Source of the DNA: UBA1366 sp047602575 | Lineage (GTDB): Bacteria; Bacillota; Clostridia; Oscillospirales; Ruminococcaceae | Length of the DNA: 64,000 bases | Assembly: GCA_047602575.1 (NCBI GenBank) | Contig: JASGGY010000008.1 | Span: forward strand, 1-64,000 | Direction: 5' to 3' | Part shown: in pieces, positions 42,628 through 50,825 of the stretch | Layout of the letters: each line of letters begins with the position of its first letter | Position numbering within the stretch: position 1 is the first letter of the stretch | The notes under the pieces: model-generated | Database searches by the model: none | What the model was told of the DNA's origin: nothing | What the model saw: only the letters and a program-made list of their open reading frames with translations | Made by a program: the position numbers and the translations under genes

Positions 42628-42912
42628 ATGAATATATTTGAACGCATGGAAGAAAAGCGTTGCGCTAATTGTCCAGCGCACACGGGAGGGTTTAACGGCG
42701 AAGATTACGACGATGACTGTATCATAAATCCAAATTACAGTGAGAAGATGTGTTGGAGAACATTCTTGCCGAAATTTATTATCAAAAAGATGATTCAATC
42801 TGCGTGGAAAAAGGAAGTCGACAGTTGGAACGAGCATATGAAACAAAAATATGGTGATGATTGGGAAACGCACGATTACGGCAACGAAGCGCCGGGAGGT
42901 GAAAAGGGATGA
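42628..42912 (+). CDS. Small Cys-containing phage protein
   Basis: 94 residues from MNIFERMEEKRCANCPAHTG. Four Cys (CANC, DDDC, KMCW) could bind zinc. It ends NEAPGGEKG, like the end of the preceding DUF551 gene, because the shared ending carries the next gene's ribosome site (GGAGGTGAAAAGG). Confidence 0.55.
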   Translation: MNIFERMEEKRCANCPAHTGGFNGEDYDDDCIINPNYSEKMCWRTFLPKFIIKKMIQSAWKKEVDSWNEHMKQKYGDDWETHDYGNEAPGGEKG

Positions 42913-43409
42913 ACGCAATCCCGATTGAACTGAAAGCCGCGAACGAGTTTGTTGATAAGTTGCACCGCCATCACACCGCCGTCTACCGTGATAAATTCCG
43001 GATTGGCTGCGAGATTAAAGGGCAATTGGTGGGCGTTGTACAATGCGCCCGACCTGTGGCGCGGCATTTAGACGACGGAAAAACGCTGGAGGTTGTCCGG
43101 TTATGCACGGATGGCACAAGGGGCGTATGTAGTTTTTTGTATAGTCGCGCTGCCAGAATCGCGCGTGAGATGGGATACGGCAAGATTATCACATACATAC
43201 TGGACACGGAATCCGGAATCAGTTTAAGGGCGGCAGGCTGGCAAAAAGAAGCAGACATTAAAGGTCACAATTGGAGTTGCCCAAGTCGCCCCCGAAACAC
43301 ATCAGCACCAACGTGCAACAAGCAGCGCTATGCAAAGATTCTGGAAAACCAAAAGCCCGCACCGTCTGCCAACGATGCGAAAATGAACGAGATGAGAAAA
43401 AATGAATGA
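42909..43409 (+). CDS. XF1762-family GNAT-like protein
   Basis: 166 residues. IPIELKAANEFVDKLHRHHT, LVGVVQCARPVAR and TLEVVRLCTDGTRGVCSFLY match the XF1762 family of phage proteins with an acetyltransferase-like fold. A fold-typical YGKIITYILDTESGISLRAA follows. Substrate unknown. ATGA-type overlap upstream. Confidence 0.8.
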   Translation: MNAIPIELKAANEFVDKLHRHHTAVYRDKFRIGCEIKGQLVGVVQCARPVARHLDDGKTLEVVRLCTDGTRGVCSFLYSRAARIAREMGYGKIITYILDTESGISLRAAGWQKEADIKGHNWSCPSRPRNTSAPTCNKQRYAKILENQKPAPSANDAKMNEMRKNE

Positions 43410-43791
43410 TAGCAGGGTGATACATAATTTTTATTCCCTCCGCGACAGTGACGGAAACATCATCGTCGGGATGAGCTACATCAGCGGCGGGGTATACATT
43501 ATTAATAATGCAAAAGGCGAAAGCATTGAAGCGGCGCAGGAGTACACCGATGAACAAATGCGAAACCCGCTGATCGCAATGGAACGATTTCAGCGGGCAT
43601 GTGAACTGGTTTTGCGGATGAGGATAAAAAAAGCCCTGCAAAACAAGGGCGAAAACGTCATTATGGGATGCACCAGCACAACGGACTGCGTGGAATGCAC
43701 AAAATCCGGAATATATCTGGAATCAAGATGCCCGACGAAGGACTACCAGCCGCGATGGCTGGATGAGCTGAAAGAGAACGGCATTATATGA
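43402..43791 (+). CDS. Phage protein, unrecognised
   Basis: 129 residues, starting MNDSRVIHNFYSLRDSDGNI. Beta-rich start, helix QEYTDEQMRNPLIAMERFQR, and two Cys pairs near the end. Overlaps both neighbours. Function unknown. Confidence 0.5.
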   Translation: MNDSRVIHNFYSLRDSDGNIIVGMSYISGGVYIINNAKGESIEAAQEYTDEQMRNPLIAMERFQRACELVLRMRIKKALQNKGENVIMGCTSTTDCVECTKSGIYLESRCPTKDYQPRWLDELKENGII

Positions 43792-44054
43792 ATCAGATTA
43801 TAACCAATGACAAGATCTATCGCAAACCAGATGCACCATATCCGCAGTACCGCATTAACATCAACCATCCCGACATTTTGCCGCTGTATACTGGATTCCG
43901 GCGCAGAAACAACTTACCGACGCATTTTCCAATTTCAGACAAAGAACGCAAGCGATTTGAAGATGCGATATTCGCGGCAATCAAAAACGGGAAAATCGTC
44001 GTCAAGGGGCAAAAAAATCAGCCTGCCGAATTCGACCACGGACAAGCTGATTAA
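43788..44054 (+). CDS. Phage protein, unrecognised
   Basis: 88 residues from MNQIITNDKIYRKPDAPYPQ, with an ATGA overlap. It includes INHPDILPLYTGFRRRNNLP and a basic end. Last gene before the replication module. Function unknown. Confidence 0.5.
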   Translation: MNQIITNDKIYRKPDAPYPQYRININHPDILPLYTGFRRRNNLPTHFPISDKERKRFEDAIFAAIKNGKIVVKGQKNQPAEFDHGQAD

Positions 44055-44078
44055 GAAAATATTAAAGGAAATCCATAC

Positions 44079-44180
44079 CTCTATTATAGCACGAATTGAT
44101 ATTTTTGTCAACAGGAAAAACGGGGCGCGAAGCCCTTTAAATCCTCGTTAAAGGTATTAATTTATCGACAAATATAGAGG
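44079..44180 (+). other. Stem-loop cluster upstream of the HUH Rep gene
   Basis: GGGC/GCCC (44123-44126, 44132-44135) overlaps CCTTTAA (44134-44140) - ATCCTCG - TTAAAGG (44148-44154). ACCTCTAT near 44079 and ATAGAGGT near 44173 form a wider inverted repeat. Such structures just before a rep gene suggest a nick site or regulatory leader (inference). Confidence 0.4.
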
Positions 44181-44198
44181 TGCGGACGGTAAGAAAAT

Positions 44199-44924
44199 AT
44201 GAAACGATGGCGTAGGATAGTAGACTTCGGGAACGGGTGCGGCGAAGTCGAGGAGTATTACTCCACACGCCGGGGAAACAAGAAAAGTGCAAGGGGGAAA
44301 AACCGTAAGTCAACCGACATCGACCAACTGATCCTGAACGAGCGTTATGCGGAGGACAAGCTGCGATGGCTGATTAACACAAATTTCCGGCAAGGAGATA
44401 TGCACATCGCACTGACATACCGGAAAAATGAACGCCCGGAGTTTGAGGAAAGCATCAAGCGAGTAAACGGTTTTTTGCGCACACTGCGAAGTCATTACAA
44501 GAAAATCGCACAGCCATGCAAGTACATCTGGAGTACGGAGCTATCAAAAAGGGGCGTAATCCACCACCATTTTGTGATTGAATACATTGACCTGAAAACA
44601 TTGTCGGGGATGTGGAAATGGGGCAAGGTGTGGGTAAATGGATTACTGGATAACACCGGCGAGTATGGCGGGCTGGCGAATTACATAATCAAACAGAATC
44701 GCAGGGCATTTGACACCCCGACGTTTCCGGTAAAAAAACGCTGGAACGCATCTAAAAACCTAAAACAGCCGGAAATCCGGTACAAGCGGATGAAAGGCAA
44801 GGCGTGGCGCAATCTACCGCAGGATACGAAAAAGTACCGGATTGTCAGCGGAACGCTGAAAGACGGCATTCACGGACTGTTTGGTACACCGTGGCGGCAT
44901 TATCAGATAAAATTTATAGAATAG
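44199..44924 (+). CDS. HUH-type replication initiator of the prophage
   Basis: 241 residues. DMHIALTYRKNERPEFEESI (motif 1-like), IHHHFVIEY with the HUH metal ligands (His122-124), and EYGGLANYIIKQNRR with candidate catalytic Tyr156/Tyr162. This is the rolling-circle replication-associated family found in Firmicute phages and elements. It would nick an origin, probably the structured region just upstream. Followed by DNA methyltransferase genes. Confidence 0.75.
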   Translation: MKRWRRIVDFGNGCGEVEEYYSTRRGNKKSARGKNRKSTDIDQLILNERYAEDKLRWLINTNFRQGDMHIALTYRKNERPEFEESIKRVNGFLRTLRSHYKKIAQPCKYIWSTELSKRGVIHHHFVIEYIDLKTLSGMWKWGKVWVNGLLDNTGEYGGLANYIIKQNRRAFDTPTFPVKKRWNASKNLKQPEIRYKRMKGKAWRNLPQDTKKYRIVSGTLKDGIHGLFGTPWRHYQIKFIE

Positions 44925-44942
44925 CGGAAAGGATAAGTAGAC

Positions 44943-45551
44943 ATGATGGATTTCGGCTTTTACAACATGGACTGTATAGAGGGAATGAAGCGTTTCCCTG
45001 ACAAATACTTTGATTTGGCCATTGTTGATCCGCCATATGGGATAGGGATAAATAAAAGCGGGCGTTTAGGTCACTATGGTGGAAAAAAAGAATGGGATAA
45101 AAACATACCTCCGGACGATTATTTTAAAGAACTGTTTCGTGTAAGCAACAATCAAATAATATGGGGGGGAAATTATTTTCAGTTGCCGCCTTGCAAAGGT
45201 TTTGTCATATGGGATAAAAAGCAGCCTGAAAACATATCATTTGCATCTTGCGAATTTGCATGGACATCCTTCGACAAAGTTGCAAAAACATACTACAAAT
45301 CGCCAACTAACACGGATGGGAATCGCATACATCCAACACAAAAGCCCGTTGCCCTCTACACGTGGTTGTTAAACCGTTATGCCAGCACCGGCGATAAAAT
45401 ACTGGACACCCATGTCGGCAGTGCCTCAAGCCTGATTGCTTGTCACCAGATGAGATTTGATTACGTCGGATTTGAAATTGACAAAGATTATTTTTTAAAA
45501 GCTTCAGAGCGGTTGGAGGATGAAAAGGCACAGTTAACTTTATGGAGGTAA
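44943..45551 (+). CDS. Phage DNA amino-methyltransferase
   Basis: 202 residues. Motif IV VDPPYGIGINKSG near residue 29 and motif I region ILDTHVGSASSLIACH near the C-terminus: a beta-class order (catalytic motif first). The order and the HPTQKPVALY helix fit N6-adenine or N4-cytosine methyltransferases that protect phage DNA from restriction. Ribosome site GGAAAGGAT upstream. Confidence 0.85.
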   Translation: MMDFGFYNMDCIEGMKRFPDKYFDLAIVDPPYGIGINKSGRLGHYGGKKEWDKNIPPDDYFKELFRVSNNQIIWGGNYFQLPPCKGFVIWDKKQPENISFASCEFAWTSFDKVAKTYYKSPTNTDGNRIHPTQKPVALYTWLLNRYASTGDKILDTHVGSASSLIACHQMRFDYVGFEIDKDYFLKASERLEDEKAQLTLWR

Positions 45552-45557
45552 AAACAA

Positions 45558-45710
45558 ATGGAAGTAAAAATATTGGTAGGTGACGCGCTAGGTGTGTTGA
45601 AAAAACTGCCGGATCAGTCAGTCCAATGCTGTGTTACCTCCCCGCCGTATTACGGGTTACGGGATTATGGCGGCGAAAAACGCGCTGTATGTCAGCTTCA
45701 CGCTGTATGA
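45558..45710 (+). pseudogene. 5' fragment of a second amino-methyltransferase
   Basis: MEVKILVGDALGVLKKLPDQ and CVTSPPYYGLRDYG are the N-terminus and motif IV (SPPY) of a site-specific methyltransferase, usually 250-350 residues. After GGEKR at about 45675 the sequence switches to a GC-rich terminase reading and a stop appears. The rest of the gene is absent. Confidence 0.8.
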
Positions 45711-46386
45711 CAATCCGTCGCTTTCCAAAAAAATGATCCGGCGTTATCACCGGCTATATTCCGGCGCGTTCTACGAGCGGTATGTGCTGGGGAAATGGGC
45801 GTCTGTTTCGGGGTTGGTTTATCCGATGTTTCACCCCGCAGCGACATTTTCCGACCCGCCCAGAGATATCGCACGGTACGCGGTCAGCTGCGATTACGGC
45901 ACGGTGAACCCGTCGAGCTTCGGACTTTGGGGAGAGTCGGGCGGGGTGTGGTACCGTCTGGCGGAATACTACTACGACTCCCGCACACGGGGGGCGCAGC
46001 GCACGGACGAGGAGCATTACGCGGGGCTGGAGGCGCTTTGCGGGGAGCTTCCGGTGGAAGCGGTGGTGTGCGATCCGTCGGCGGCGTCCTTTATCGCCTG
46101 CATCCGGCGGCACGGGAAGTTTCCGGTGCGCCCGGCGAAGAACGAGGTGCTAAGCGGCATCCGGCGCGTGGGCGACGCGCTGCGGGGCGGGAAGATCAAA
46201 ATTTCGGAGCGCTGCGCGGACACGCTGCGGGAATTTGCGCTCTACCGCTGGGATGATCGCGGCGGAGCGGATGCGCCGGTGAAGGAGCATGACCACGCGA
46301 TGGACGACATCCGCTATTTTGTGACGGCGTTTCTGGGGGATACGGGGACGGACTTTTTGGTGCTGTCGCTGTCGCGGGATGCGTGA
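45667..46386 (+). pseudogene. C-terminal half of a foreign terminase large subunit
   Basis: About 239 residues, open from ATG 45667: NALYVSFTLYDNPSLSKKMI, then the RNase H-like nuclease domain with Asp residues in VSCDYGTVNPSSFG, VVCDPSAASF and HDHAMDDIRYF. This matches the PBSX-type terminase C-terminus. The N-terminal ATPase domain is missing. Base composition is clearly more GC-rich than the flanking genes and the family differs from the resident TerL at 50803-52485, so this came from another phage. Confidence 0.8.
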
Positions 46387-46407
46387 GAAACGAGAAAGGA
46401 AAAAAGA

Positions 46408-47097
46408 ATGCAGTTTCAATTTCAGAAAAAGGCCGCAAAGGCGGCGCGGGGGGTGAATTTGCCCACGGCGGCAACGGCGGATCGGATGACAAACCACGGC
46501 GTTTACGCCATCGGTGGGCGGGGGCTGCTTGAAGCGGAGCTGTTTGACGAGCTGCGGGCGAAGGTGCCGGTGATCGACGCTTGCATCACGAAGATTATCC
46601 GGCTGACGGGCGGGTTTTCCGTACGGTGCGCGGACGAGCGGTTTCAGCGCGCGGTGGATTGCTTCTGCGCGGAGGTGCCGGTCAATTTGTCGCAGGGCTC
46701 GCTGCAGAGCTTTCTGGATGGGTATCTGGACAGTCTGCTGACCTACGGCAAGGCGGCGGGGGAAATCCTGGTCGGCGGCAATCTGCAGGTCTGCGGGCTG
46801 TATAACGCGGACAGCGCGCTGGTCAAGGTACGTCCGGCGCGGGGGACGTTTTCGCCGGAATACTACGCGGTGAACGCGGCGGCGGAGGTAAAACTCCCCA
46901 ACCCGCAGTTCATTCTTTACACCGCGCTCAACCCCTCCCCGCGGTATCCGGACGGCTGGACGTTATATGGGCATGACGGCAAGCTGATTTCCGACAGCGC
47001 AAGATACAAGGCATTGGGAAACAGCCTCGCACTGCCAACCGCATATTTTGTAATCAGCGGGATTGCGGAAGTCCTGCGAAAAAGAAAGGTGGCCTGA
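46408..47097 (+). pseudogene. Portal N-terminus fused to cytosine-methyltransferase C-terminus
   Basis: Residues 1 to about 172 (MQFQFQKKAAKAARGV to QFILYTALNPSPR) are the start of a phage portal protein, GC-rich like the preceding terminase fragment. From YPDGWTLYG onwards, DSARYKALGNSLALPTAYFV is the C-terminal motif X region of a C5-cytosine methyltransferase. The join is in frame at about 46948. Neither half is complete. Confidence 0.8.
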
Positions 47098-47099
47098 AT

Positions 47100-47807
47100 A
47101 TGCCAAAACAGAAAAAATACACAGTGCCCGCGCCATTAGAAACCATCGAACAGCAATGCGTTGTCGGATGGGCTAGTAACCAAATCCACATATACCCCGA
47201 ATTGGAATGGCTGTATGCCATCCCGAACGGCGGACACCGCAGCATTAAAACCGCGGTGCAGCTCCGCAAAGAGGGCGTAAAGCCCGGTGTCAGCGATTTG
47301 TGTTTGCCCGCTGCCCGCGGAAATTTCCACGGGCTATACATCGAAATGAAGCGAATCTCCGGCGGACGTGAATCGGAGGATCAGAAAAAATTCCGGGAAT
47401 TTGTGACCGCGCAGGGCTATCTTGCGGTGGTGTGTAAGGGCGCGGGGGAAGCGATTGAAACAATCAAGAATTATTTGAAACCACCAACAGTGAGAGAATT
47501 GATGGAAGATATTGTTCAAAAAAACGAGAGATGCGTTTACGGAAGATGGAATGCGTTTTTAAGCATAGAGCCATTACTTGAGCCGTTAAATTTTAAATAC
47601 TCACATTTCGACGGTATTAGGTGGGTCATCATCGGCGCGGAATCAGGCAATCGCAAAGACAAGGTTATTCCCGAAAAAGCGTGGATCGACGACATTGTGA
47701 ACGAGTGTCAAAAGAATGATATGCCGGTTTTTATGAAGGATTCGCTGATCCCCATCGTCGGCGAGGAAAATATGCGGCGGGAATTTCCGTGGGAGGCAAA
47801 AAAATGA
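47100..47807 (+). CDS. VRR-NUC nuclease fused to the end of a DUF5131 (Gp37/Gp68) protein
   Basis: 235 residues. The N-terminal VRR-NUC domain (about 10-125) has YAIPNGGHRS, GVKPGVSDLCLP and GLYIEMK, the PD-(D/E)xK core of phage replication-repair nucleases. From about 150, AFLSIEPLLEPL, WVIIGAESG and MPVFMKDSL match the C-terminal half of Gp37/Gp68-type DUF5131 proteins. Full DUF5131 proteins are about 250 residues, so the fusion likely arose by an in-frame deletion near 47500. Confidence 0.75.
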   Translation: MPKQKKYTVPAPLETIEQQCVVGWASNQIHIYPELEWLYAIPNGGHRSIKTAVQLRKEGVKPGVSDLCLPAARGNFHGLYIEMKRISGGRESEDQKKFREFVTAQGYLAVVCKGAGEAIETIKNYLKPPTVRELMEDIVQKNERCVYGRWNAFLSIEPLLEPLNFKYSHFDGIRWVIIGAESGNRKDKVIPEKAWIDDIVNECQKNDMPVFMKDSLIPIVGEENMRREFPWEAKK

Positions 47808-47986
47808 TGAGAACGATTGAAAATTGTTCGTTGATAAAACGGATGGGCAATGAACCCAAACGGTACGGCGGTAAGTGTCTGGGGTTCGGGGGAGATTTCG
47901 ACGAGCCGTGTGAAACCTGTAAGCGGTGTAAATACAACACGGCCTATGAATCGGAATCAGAAAGCGAGGATAACCAATCATGTTAA
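47804..47986 (+). CDS. Small Cys-rich phage protein
   Basis: 60 residues from MMRTIENCSLIKRMGNEPKR. Cys pattern C..., GKCLGFGG, CETCKRCKY suggests a zinc knuckle; ends in Ser/Glu repeats. Overlaps both neighbours by a few bases. Confidence 0.55.
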   Translation: MMRTIENCSLIKRMGNEPKRYGGKCLGFGGDFDEPCETCKRCKYNTAYESESESEDNQSC

Positions 47987-48447
47987 ACCATGTCGTCCTA
48001 ATGGGCAGAATCGCAAACGATCTGGAATTGAAGCAAACCCAAAGCGGGCATTCCGTCATCAGTTTTAACGTTGCCGTTGATCGAAATTTCGTCAAGCAGG
48101 GCGAAGAACGCCAGACGGATTTTATCGGCTGCTATGCGTGGGGGCAAACAGCGGAATTCATCAACACCTATTTCCGCAAGGGTAGGATGATAGCCGTTGA
48201 GGGAGAAATCCGCACGCGAAATTACAAGGATCGCGACAACATTAAGCACTACGTCACGGAGGTTGAAGTCAGAAACGTTTCGTTTACCGGAGAGCCAAAG
48301 GAAAAAGAAAACGGAACACATGCAAACAACGCACCGCCCGCAAAGAACAAGTCCGCACCGGCATACGCAAAACCGCAGGAATCAATCAATATCGGCGATA
48401 TTGATGATTTTGAAGAAATCATAAGTGACAACGGATCGCCGTTTTAA
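47980..48447 (+). CDS. ssb: Single-stranded DNA-binding protein
   Basis: 155 residues. OB fold: MLNHVVLMGRIANDLELKQT, then FNVAVDRNF, DFIGCYAWGQTAEFINTYFR and KGRMIAVEGEIRTRNYKD. A flexible linker leads to the acidic tail DDFEEIISDNGSPF, which recruits replication proteins. Part of the phage replication module. Confidence 0.93.
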   Translation: MLNHVVLMGRIANDLELKQTQSGHSVISFNVAVDRNFVKQGEERQTDFIGCYAWGQTAEFINTYFRKGRMIAVEGEIRTRNYKDRDNIKHYVTEVEVRNVSFTGEPKEKENGTHANNAPPAKNKSAPAYAKPQESINIGDIDDFEEIISDNGSPF

Positions 48448-48466
48448 TGAAAGGATGGAAAATATT

Positions 48467-48997
48467 ATGGATTACAACAAGTTGGCGAAAGAGGTACACG
48501 AAAACGCGGTCGCCCACGGCTGGTGGGAAACGGAAAAAGAATTTGGCGAGCTGATCGCCCTGCTGCACAGCGAGGTTTCGGAAGCGCTGGAGGAATACCG
48601 AAAGGGTCATGAACCCGATGAAACATATTACGCAGAGGACGGTAAGCCGCAGGGCATTCCGTCGGAAATCGCAGATTTAATTCTGCGCGCACTGGATATC
48701 TGCGGGAGATATGACATTCATGTTCTGAAATTCAATCTTGAGCGGGCAAGGGACGATATGGAATCTGACAGAGGATCATACGATTGTAGCTACAAGGGTT
48801 TTGGAGATCTTATCGCACAGGAGCATGAACTCATCACAGGCATATATACGTCAAGGGAACATGACAGAATTAACGAAGTGATTATGTCAGGTGTCGGAAT
48901 GGCATTATACTACGGCATCGACATCGAAAGCGTCATCATGGAAAAGCACGAGTACAACAAAAACCGTCCGTACAAGCACGGGGGCAAGATGCTGTGA
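48467..48997 (+). CDS. MazG-like nucleotide pyrophosphohydrolase
   Basis: 176 residues from MDYNKLAKEVHENAVAHGWW (AAAGGATGG upstream). The MazG-type metal site is LIALLHSEVSEALEEYRKG with ExxE, then GIPSEIADLILRALDI with ExxD. Such phage enzymes hydrolyse (d)NTPs, perhaps adjusting nucleotide pools or ppGpp. The C-terminal 70 residues are an extra helical part. Confidence 0.85.
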   Translation: MDYNKLAKEVHENAVAHGWWETEKEFGELIALLHSEVSEALEEYRKGHEPDETYYAEDGKPQGIPSEIADLILRALDICGRYDIHVLKFNLERARDDMESDRGSYDCSYKGFGDLIAQEHELITGIYTSREHDRINEVIMSGVGMALYYGIDIESVIMEKHEYNKNRPYKHGGKML

Positions 48998-49248
48998 TAA
49001 TCACCTACATAGTCATGGCAGCATCAATCACCGGAACAATGGCAAACAGTTTCAAAAAACGGGTATGTTTTGTCATTTGGGGATGCACCAATACGTTTTG
49101 GGCGGTGTATAACGCAGCCAACCACCAGTACGCACAGGCGCTGCTATACGCATTTAACCTGATTATGGCGGTTATCGGGTTTGTCAAATGGGGCGCACCG
49201 CCGAATCGGTCGCCGATGGAGGACGAAAGCGAGGCTGAAAGGAGATAA
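48994..49248 (+). CDS. Small phage membrane protein
   Basis: 84 residues from GTG (GTGA overlap with the preceding stop). Three hydrophobic stretches: MIITYIVMAASITGTMA, CFVIWGCTNTFWAVYNA and LLYAFNLIMAVIGFVKW, a PnuC-like miniature topology seen in many phages. Function unknown. Confidence 0.6.
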   Translation: MIITYIVMAASITGTMANSFKKRVCFVIWGCTNTFWAVYNAANHQYAQALLYAFNLIMAVIGFVKWGAPPNRSPMEDESEAERR

Positions 49249-49251
49249 AAA

Positions 49252-49746
49252 GTGACCTACAAAGAAAAATGCGAGTTTCTGGAAAGCATCATCCAGCTGG
49301 ACATCATCATCGAAAACCTGATCGGGATGGATTCTGAAAGTTTATACCGATGTTGCAACACGACCATCAGCACCGCCGGAGATGGCGCGCAAAACGGTAA
49401 GGGCGAAAATTCCGTTGAAAACAAAATCGGGAAATATCTTGAGTCAAAAGAAAAGACGCGTGAGAAGATCAACCGGTATATCGATCAGTACATTGACGCA
49501 AAGGATGCGGCTGAAGCGGCAATCAATGCACTGGATCTGGAATACCACGATGTCATGATCCTGTATTATATCCAGCCGAAATTGGTTGAGGATGAGGTGG
49601 GCGAAACCCACAAGCGCCGGAATACGCTGGATGATATTGCACGGATTACATTCACTGACCGGGCAGATGTTAGCCGGAAGAAGCAGGCGGCTATCGACAA
49701 AATCAATTTTCACGGAATCCCACGGAATCCCAACAATACAATGTGA
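49252..49746 (+). CDS. DUF1492/sigma-like late regulator
   Basis: 164 residues from GTG, with AAAGGAGATAAAA upstream. Helical N-terminus; C-terminal HTH-like region LDDIARITFTDRADVSRKKQ AAIDKI resembling ArpU/RinA-like phage late regulators. Position at the end of the early operon, before the packaging genes, supports a late-activator role. Confidence 0.65.
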   Translation: MTYKEKCEFLESIIQLDIIIENLIGMDSESLYRCCNTTISTAGDGAQNGKGENSVENKIGKYLESKEKTREKINRYIDQYIDAKDAAEAAINALDLEYHDVMILYYIQPKLVEDEVGETHKRRNTLDDIARITFTDRADVSRKKQAAIDKINFHGIPRNPNNTM

Positions 49747-49827
49747 TATTATATGCAATAGCAAAGCACGTATGAAATAAGCCGGTGAGCGTTATGCCGT
49801 AAATCCGGTTCGGCTTTGCTTCCTCCT

Positions 49828-49865
49828 GCCTCGCCCGAGTGACTTCCGGGCGGGGATATTTTTGA
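49828..49865 (+). terminator. Terminator after the early operon
   Basis: CCTCGCCCGAG (about 49829-49839) pairs with CTTCCGGGCGGGG (49843-49855), followed by ATATTTTT. It separates early and late genes; transcription of the late genes may need antitermination or a new promoter. Confidence 0.6.
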
Positions 49866-49897
49866 ATCGTAGCCTAATAGCGAGAGATGGGGCAACT

Positions 49898-50221
49898 ATG
49901 GTTGATCTGGACAACATCCATGCATTTTACGTATCACCCGAATGGCGGAAGTTGCGCAAGGAGATACTCGCCGCGGATAAATTTGAATGTCAAATATGCA
50001 AGGCAAGTGGAAGATACACCAGAGCTGATCGCGTCCATCATGTGAACCATGTTGACAAGCATCCAGAGATGGCGCTACAAATGGCATACACAGATGATCG
50101 CGGCAACACGCAGCGCAACCTGATTAGCGTGTGTCGGTATTGTCATGAAACAGTTTGTCACCCGGAGCGGATGCGGCAAACACCAAAAAAACAGCCAATC
50201 ACGCGAGAAAGATGGGAGTAG
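49898..50221 (+). CDS. HNH endonuclease beside the terminase genes
   Basis: 107 residues from MVDLDNIHAFYVSPEWRKLR. HNH core: CQICKASG ... ADRVHHVNHVD ... NLISVCRYCHE, with two CxxC zinc pairs. In cos-type Firmicute phages an HNH protein next to TerS is needed with terminase for cos cleavage. A longer TTG start at 49862 is possible. Confidence 0.88.
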   Translation: MVDLDNIHAFYVSPEWRKLRKEILAADKFECQICKASGRYTRADRVHHVNHVDKHPEMALQMAYTDDRGNTQRNLISVCRYCHETVCHPERMRQTPKKQPITRERWE

Positions 50222-50224
50222 CAC

Positions 50225-50300
50225 GGGCATACCCCCGGGTCAAAATAAACGCGATTTAATTTTTTGCGCGTTACTCGGAAGGGTGCTAGACAAGAGAGGG
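50225..50300 (+). other. Candidate cos site
   Basis: The gene-free stretch between HNH and TerS begins GCATACCCCCGGGTCAAAAT and continues through AACGCGATTTAATTTTTTGC to CGGAAGGGTGCT. Position and the pyrimidine-run/GGGT layout resemble cos regions of HNH-containing Firmicute phages. No cut site is visible directly. Confidence 0.4.
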
Positions 50301-50339
50301 CGTTCGCACATATATGCGCGCAAGTGAGGTGAATTATCA

Positions 50340-50825
50340 ATGCCAAAAAAAACAAAGGATAGAATACTGCGGGATGAAATTGAGACAGACCTTCGCAGAC
50401 AGCTTAAATCAAACCGCACCGCGGGAAAGTACTACGCCGATTTGATATCGGACTACATGAAGTTGTGGGAAACCAAGCAAATGCTCATTGCGGATATCAA
50501 GGAGCGGGGTGTTGTGATTTCAAACATCTCCGCGTCAGCCGTGACTACGATGAAAAAATCAAATTTATTTGGTTTGATCGAGCATAACCAAGATCTGATT
50601 GAAAGACTGCGCTATGAGAACAACGAGGATAAGTTCAAGGCAATTGCCGCAATGGCAAATGCGAATTCAAAGGCAATAGCGCTGTTACATGATGCAGCAA
50701 TCACGGTACGCAAAAATGATTCGGTGGCGGATTTGCTGAAAACCAATGCGCAAATGCTGAAAATACTTAACGAATTGGGCATCAAGCCGTCACAGGCTGG
50801 TGATGCAGACGATGACGAAATGTAA
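50340..50825 (+). CDS. terS: Phage terminase small subunit (P27 type)
   Basis: 161 residues. KNRTAGKYYADLISDYMKLW-like helical core and a DLIERLRYENNEDK coiled coil fit P27-type TerS, which recognises the packaging site. GAGGTG lies nine bases before the ATG. Overlaps terL. Confidence 0.8.
   Translation: MPKKTKDRILRDEIETDLRRQLKSNRTAGKYYADLISDYMKLWETKQMLIADIKERGVVISNISASAVTTMKKSNLFGLIEHNQDLIERLRYENNEDKFKAIAAMANANSKAIALLHDAAITVRKNDSVADLLKTNAQMLKILNELGIKPSQAGDADDDEM

Noticed and set aside
45667..47097. A second complete prophage packaging module
   Set aside because: Only half of a terminase and half of a portal are present, joined to unrelated methyltransferase ends.
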